9,930 bases of DNA from an uncultured Selenomonadaceae bacterium. GTDB lineage: Bacteria; Bacillota; Negativicutes; Selenomonadales; Selenomonadaceae. A program made the position numbers and the translations under genes. Under the pieces are notes generated by a model. The model was not told where the DNA came from. It ran no database searches and was given only the letters and a program-made list of their open reading frames with translations. The stretch is from positions 1 to 9,930 of the forward strand of contig CALZDE010000061.1 in NCBI GenBank assembly GCA_945637225.1, written 5' to 3'. Shown here one piece after another: positions 6,621 to 9,930 of this stretch. The first letter of the stretch is position 1. Every line of letters starts with the position of its first letter.

Positions 6621-6902
6621 TTAAGCATTACTGCCTTCATCCTGAAGCTGCTGCTCCAATACCTCATAAACTGACTTATCAATGGCACCCTTAAAGGAAC
6701 GCTCAAAACGGTGTCCCTTAACAGCCTTCCGCAAGCAGTCAACCTTTTTGCAGATATAAGCACCTCTGCCAGCCTTTTTACCAGTAGTATCCACTGAAAA
6801 TTCCCCTTCAGGACTTTTCACAATACGCACTAAATCCTTTTTAAGAAATCTTTCCTGACAGCCAAGGCATAAACGCTCAGGCAGTTTTTTTACAGTTGCC
6901 AT
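6621..6902 (-). CDS. rnpM: RNase P modulator RnpM (YlxR)
   Basis: YlxR-family proteins are small basic RNA-binding proteins found between nusA and ylxQ; the Bacillus subtilis member was renamed RnpM for modulating RNase P. I start it at the ATG 6900-6902 (93 residues, MATVKKLPERLCLGCQERF) because GGAGG (6912-6916) precedes it by 9 bases and the family begins here. An upstream in-frame GTG at 6944 lies within nusA and is unlikely. Signature blocks are CLGC (12-15), KKDLVRIVKSPEGEFSVD (21-38) and GRGAYIC (45-51). Four cysteines (C12, C15, C51, C56) could form a zinc site, which I infer from spacing only. It starts one base after the nusA stop, so coupling to nusA is likely. Confidence 0.95.
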   Translation of the reverse strand: MATVKKLPERLCLGCQERFLKKDLVRIVKSPEGEFSVDTTGKKAGRGAYICKKVDCLRKAVKGHRFERSFKGAIDKSVYEVLEQQLQDEGSNA

Positions 6903-6903
6903 T

Positions 6904-8088
6904 TTACTCTGCCTCCGCAGAATTATTATCCTCAGCAACAGCACCCATCTCAGAAATAATATCTATTTCCTGCTCATCCTCAGCTGGTACTGCTGGAGCA
7001 TTTTCTGCTTCATTTTTAGCCTGAGTTTCACTCTTAATATCTATTTTCCAGCTGGTGAGCTTAGCCGCTAAACGTGCATTCTGACCTTCCTTGCCAATTG
7101 CCAGGGACAGCTGATAGTCAGGAACAATTACGCGGGAGAACTTATTCTCTTCATCAACCTCAACAGAAACAACCTGTGCTGGAGAAAGTGCATTAGCGAT
7201 AAATACTGCTGGATCCTCGCTCCACTTTACAATATCAATTTTCTCGTTGTTAAGCTCATTAACAACATTCTGAACACGAAGTCCGCGATGACCTACACAG
7301 GAACCAACTGCATCTATATTATCATCAGTTGCATAAACTGCAATCTTAGAACGTGCACCTGCTTCACGGGCAACAGACTTAATCTCGACTACACCCTCAC
7401 TGATCTCAGGCACCTCAAGCTCAAAGAGACGCTTTAAGAGGCCAGGATGAGTACGGGAAAGGCTGATCTGAGTGCCCTTGTTTCCCTTACGTACTTCAAG
7501 AATATACGCCTTCAGGAAATCATTAATCTGATAGTGGTCAGCCGCCATTTTCTCGCTAGCTGCCAGCATACCCTCGGTCTTGCCAAGGTCAACAAAAATA
7601 TTACCATTTTCGTCAACACGCTGTACAGTACCAGTAACAATGTCATTTTCCTTGTCCTGATAGTCATCATAAATGCTGTCACGCTCAGCCTCACGAATCT
7701 TCTGAACTACAATCTGCTTAGCAGCCTGTGCAGCCAGACGGCCAAAATTACGTGGGGTAACTTCCTCTGCCACGATATCACCGATACCATAGTCAGGATT
7801 AATTCTATGTGCAGTAGCCAAAGACATTTCCTTTACAGGATCAAATACTTCCTCAACTACTTCCTTGTTTGAAAATACATGATATGCACCGGTCTCACGG
7901 TTAATAGTAACGGTAACATTCTCATCAGAACCAAAATTCTTCTTATATGCTGACTTGAAAGCTGCTTCCATAGCACTAAAGAGAATTTCAATATCAAGAC
8001 CCTTTTCATCTGCCAAATCACGGATAGCCTTCAGGAACTCTGCACTTGGGTCAACTGCTGGCTGAGCCTTTTTTCTTCTAATAGCCAA
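6904..8088 (-). CDS. nusA: Transcription termination/antitermination factor NusA
   Basis: NusA binds RNA polymerase and nascent RNA and modulates pausing and intrinsic termination. The 394-residue protein has the N-terminal RNAP-binding domain (about 15-140), an S1 domain (about 147-212, ending in QISLSRTHPGLLKRLFELEV), KH1 (about 230-300, with GSCVGHRGLRVQNVVNEL at 262-279) and KH2 (about 305-365, with GKEGQNARLAAKL at 332-344). An acidic tail of roughly 30 residues follows KH2; the extra acidic repeats of Escherichia coli NusA are absent, as in Firmicutes. The start is TTG (8086-8088): an in-frame TAG lies at 8092-8094 and the first methionine is residue 40, which would remove part of the RNAP-binding domain. 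An SD, GGAGGA, is at 8098-8103. It begins 20 bases after the rimP stop. Confidence 0.97.
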   Translation of the reverse strand: MAIRRKKAQPAVDPSAEFLKAIRDLADEKGLDIEILFSAMEAAFKSAYKKNFGSDENVTVTINRETGAYHVFSNKEVVEEVFDPVKEMSLATAHRINPDYGIGDIVAEEVTPRNFGRLAAQAAKQIVVQKIREAERDSIYDDYQDKENDIVTGTVQRVDENGNIFVDLGKTEGMLAASEKMAADHYQINDFLKAYILEVRKGNKGTQISLSRTHPGLLKRLFELEVPEISEGVVEIKSVAREAGARSKIAVYATDDNIDAVGSCVGHRGLRVQNVVNELNNEKIDIVKWSEDPAVFIANALSPAQVVSVEVDEENKFSRVIVPDYQLSLAIGKEGQNARLAAKLTSWKIDIKSETQAKNEAENAPAVPAEDEQEIDIISEMGAVAEDNNSAEAE

Positions 8089-8097
8089 TTTCTAATA

Positions 8098-8103
8098 TCC
8101 TCC
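8098..8103 (-). promoter_or_regulatory. Ribosome binding site supporting the TTG start of nusA
   Basis: GGAGGA lies 9 bases from TTG 8088, and an in-frame TAG (8092-8094) sits between them. This excludes any longer NusA. An ATT two codons further in is the only nearby alternative. Confidence 0.8.
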
Positions 8104-8108
8104 AATAT

Positions 8109-8570
8109 TTAAAAATCTATATGCAGGCGAATCTGAGAAATCTTCTCCATTGGAATCACCTGTTCATCAATAGTCACATTAGTACCATCATAAGCCTTTA
8201 ATTCACCGACTAAAAGCTTCGCACCCTTCTTGCCATCTGCTGTTTCCAGCGGAGCATACAGGTTTACATCTACCATCTTGCCCTGTTCGCGGACAAAATC
8301 CTTAGGACGCTTCAACTCCCTGTCAAGACCAGGGGAAGAAACCTCCAGAATGTAACTGCCCTTAATGAGATCCTTCTCATCCAGAATTTCCTCTAAACGA
8401 TGGCTTATATCCTGACAATCGTCAAGGTCAACACCGCCCTCCTTATCTATGAAAACTCTGAGATACCAGTCACGCTCACGGACATACTCAACTGTCACCA
8501 GCTCCATGCCAGTATTCTCCAGCAAACCAGTAACAATTTCCTCTACAGCTTCTTCAATAGGCTTTGCCAT
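8109..8570 (-). CDS. rimP: Ribosome maturation factor RimP
   Basis: RimP binds free 30S subunits and is needed for their efficient assembly. The product is 153 residues starting MAKPIEEAVEEIV, with GGAGG at 8579-8583 eight bases before the ATG. A GTG at 8579 would overlap that site and is rejected. Motifs in order are WYLRVFID (35-42), GGVDLDDCQDISHRL (45-59) and YILEVSSPGLDREL (73-86), the last being the most conserved block of the family. The C-terminal SH3-like domain carries VGELKAYDGTNVTIDE. It is the first gene of the operon, about 125 bases downstream of the predicted transcription start. Length and order match the Firmicute rimP-nusA pair exactly. Confidence 0.97.
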   Translation of the reverse strand: MAKPIEEAVEEIVTGLLENTGMELVTVEYVRERDWYLRVFIDKEGGVDLDDCQDISHRLEEILDEKDLIKGSYILEVSSPGLDRELKRPKDFVREQGKMVDVNLYAPLETADGKKGAKLLVGELKAYDGTNVTIDEQVIPMEKISQIRLHIDF

Positions 8571-8578
8571 AAATAACA

Positions 8579-8583
8579 CCTCC
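8579..8583 (-). promoter_or_regulatory. Ribosome binding site deciding the rimP start
   Basis: GGAGG is the core of a longer GGGGAGGTG and lies 8 bases before ATG 8570. The preceding bases CGGGTAC (8587-8593 region, minus strand) are complementary to one arm of the leader hairpin. Confidence 0.85.
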
Positions 8584-8646
8584 CCAGTACCCGAACATCA
8601 GCTAAGGCACCTAAAACTCATAAAAATTACACATAAACATAAGAGA

Positions 8647-8672
8647 AAAGAGCGGGTACATACCCACTCTTT
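8647..8672 (-). terminator. Terminator-like attenuator hairpin in the rimP-nusA leader
   Basis: On the minus strand, AAAGAGTGGGT (8672-8662) pairs with ACCCGCTCTTT (8657-8647) around an ATGT loop. This gives an 11-bp stem that includes one G-U wobble (8666/8653). The wobble becomes a C-A mismatch on the plus strand, so the structure fits an RNA read leftward. It is followed by a short broken U-tract (UUUU then CUCUU). The hairpin begins about 23 bases after the predicted start site and 77 bases before rimP. A weak terminator in front of nusA fits the NusA-dependent autoregulation that I recall for Bacillus subtilis; here that is inference. Confidence 0.7.
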
Positions 8673-8701
8673 CGTGAAATCCAACATAAATTACTTTAGA
8701 T

Positions 8702-8730
8702 ATTATAACACATAATAATTCACTTGTAAA
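8702..8730 (-). promoter_or_regulatory. Sigma-A promoter of the rimP-nusA-infB operon
   Basis: The -35 box TTTACA (8725-8730, five of six consensus bases) is followed by a 17-base spacer and a perfect -10 box TATAAT (8702-8707) carrying an extended TG element. Transcription should begin near 8695. The placement between pepD and rimP, on the operon strand, makes it the obvious main promoter. Confidence 0.85.
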
Positions 8731-8774
8731 TAGCTTTTATTGCAAAATTTATAAAAAATTTAAAGTATTTTAAC

Positions 8775-9930
8775 TCAAAAATCAGCAATATTCTCCAAAG
8801 TAGCCGTAATCAAATTGACCTGAGGTGCAATACTCTCCAAAAGCAGCTTTTCATTAGGACTGTGAATATCAATAGTAGTAACACCGATGGAAACAATATC
8901 CAAATCAGGGTTCTTCTGGAAATGCCAGCCACACTCAAGGCCAGCATGAATAGTCTCAATCTGCATAGGGAAGCCATTCTGCTTCTGGAAAATATCGTTC
9001 ATCGCCTGCATAAGTATACTGTCGGTACGCTCTTTCCAGCCAGGAGACTGCGTGCCAATATTCGCCTTAAAGCCAGTTGCCTCAGCCTGTGCAATAGCAA
9101 TATCACCAAATTCACGGACCTTGCCATCAGAAGCAGAACGAGGGAAGAAAAACACCTCCACCTTATCATCAGAGGTTCTTAATATGCCAAGATTAGCAGA
9201 AGTCTCCACCAAAGAAGGCTTTAACTGTGACATGGAATAAACACCAGTATGAAGCATAATCAAAAGGCGAATTAAATCAGATGTTAAAGAGGTATCAAAT
9301 GCCCTAGCTGGCATGTCCACCTTTTCCAGGGATATTTCTAAATTTCCGTCTACATCACCATATATACTTAAGAAATTTTCCTTTTCCAAAGCCAATATTT
9401 CCTGCAATTTATCTTCTGCTTCATTTGTAACAATAACAGCAAAGCCATCCACAGGAATAGCATTGATAGCAGTACCGCCATTGATTTCTACCAAATCAAA
9501 ATCAATATCTTCCTTCTGCAAACGGCGAAGCATTAAAGCAAGAGTACGAATAGCGTTACCACGTCCCTTGCCTATCTCCATGCCAGAATGACCGCCCAGA
9601 AGTCCTTTTAAGCTGATTTTATAAGCAGAAGCATAGTGAGGAATCTGCCAAACAATGTTACGTTCAAAGCTGATGTTCATACTGCCAGCACTGCCAACGG
9701 TCAGTTCATCAAAATTCTCTGAATCACAGTTTATAAGATATGATGCGTCTAACAAATATTTTTTATCAAGATGAATAGCACCTGTCATGCCCTTTTCTTC
9801 ATCAACGGTAATAATTGCTCTAAGCGGACCATGATTCTTAAGATTTTTGAAAATATAAATAATCTCCGCCACACCAATACCATCATCAGCACCAAGACTT
9901 GTGCCATCAGCGGAAAGAACAGTGCCATCG
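8775..9930 (-). CDS. pepD: PepD-type aminoacyl-histidine dipeptidase (M20), N-terminus outside the window
   Basis: This cytosolic zinc peptidase cleaves Xaa-His dipeptides such as carnosine. The frame is open to the right edge, so roughly the first 90-100 residues, including the first metal-binding histidine, are missing; 384 residues are visible. Counting from the first complete codon, visible motifs are SLGADDGIGVAE (11-22, metal-binding Asp), TVDEEKG (41-47, catalytic glutamate pair), LINCDSE (66-71, metal ligand), GGHSGMEIGKGRGNA (112-126), HAGLECGW (328-335) and IHSPNE (355-360). All are typical of the PepD branch of family M20. A GTG at 9872 is merely an internal valine codon. It is transcribed in the same direction as rimP, 204 bases upstream, with no clear terminator between. 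It is probably unrelated in function to the ribosome genes. Confidence 0.94.
   Translation of the reverse strand, partial: DGTVLSADGTSLGADDGIGVAEIIYIFKNLKNHGPLRAIITVDEEKGMTGAIHLDKKYLLDASYLINCDSENFDELTVGSAGSMNISFERNIVWQIPHYASAYKISLKGLLGGHSGMEIGKGRGNAIRTLALMLRRLQKEDIDFDLVEINGGTAINAIPVDGFAVIVTNEAEDKLQEILALEKENFLSIYGDVDGNLEISLEKVDMPARAFDTSLTSDLIRLLIMLHTGVYSMSQLKPSLVETSANLGILRTSDDKVEVFFFPRSASDGKVREFGDIAIAQAEATGFKANIGTQSPGWKERTDSILMQAMNDIFQKQNGFPMQIETIHAGLECGWHFQKNPDLDIVSIGVTTIDIHSPNEKLLLESIAPQVNLITATLENIADF

Noticed and set aside
6903..6944. Longer YlxR/RnpM starting at GTG 6944 inside nusA
   Set aside because: It overlaps nusA, and the extra residues are not typical. GGAGG precedes the ATG at 6902.
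8571..8579. Longer RimP starting at GTG 8579
   Set aside because: The GTG is part of the SD itself, leaving no spacing.
9870..9872. GTG as the start of the peptidase gene
   Set aside because: The frame stays open to the window edge, and the conserved GADDGIG motif lies upstream of this codon, so the gene is cut by the edge.

Overview
The window looks like ordinary chromosomal DNA from a moderately AT-rich Firmicute. Strong GGAGG-type Shine-Dalgarno (SD) sites, a TTG start, tightly packed genes and the gene order rimP-nusA-rnpM(ylxR)-ylxQ-infB-rbfA-nrnA-truB all fit. nrnA between rbfA and truB, followed by a DUF362 ferredoxin-like gene, would suit a Negativicute or Clostridium-type anaerobe, but this placement is inference. 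Every convincing gene is on the minus strand, so transcription runs from right to left.

Layout from right to left. 8775-9930 is the C-terminal part of a PepD-type M20 dipeptidase whose start lies beyond the right edge. 8571-8774 is the control region of the main operon: a near-consensus sigma-A promoter (8702-8730), then a short leader with a terminator-like hairpin (8647-8672) before rimP. 8570-1359 is the transcription/translation operon: RimP (30S maturation), NusA (elongation and termination), RnpM/YlxR (RNase P modulator), YlxQ (L7Ae-like RNA-binding protein), IF-2, RbfA (30S cold-shock maturation factor), NrnA (nanoRNase/pAp phosphatase) and TruB (tRNA psi55 synthase). Gaps are mostly 1-30 nt with one 4-nt overlap, so translational coupling is likely. 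1284-160 is a DUF362 protein with two [4Fe-4S] motifs, 74 nt beyond truB. It occupies the place where ribF and rpsO often follow.

The leftmost 160 bases hold no complete gene. They contain a perfect 11-bp hairpin able to act as a terminator, a 12-bp stem-loop, a hairpin cut by the window edge, a promoter-like element pointing left, and a 30-codon open frame on the plus strand. This is the least explained part and may be the end of a structured RNA or the tail of a neighbouring gene.

The genes form one functional theme, making ribosomes and starting translation together with RNA processing and decay. I see no mobile element, CRISPR array, tRNA or rRNA, and no convincing new system. The points most worth checking are the left-edge RNA candidate, the attenuator-like rimP leader, the TTG start of nusA, the Asn/Gln-rich and ERN/ERG-repeat region of IF-2, and the single in-frame TAA separating rnpM from ylxQ.
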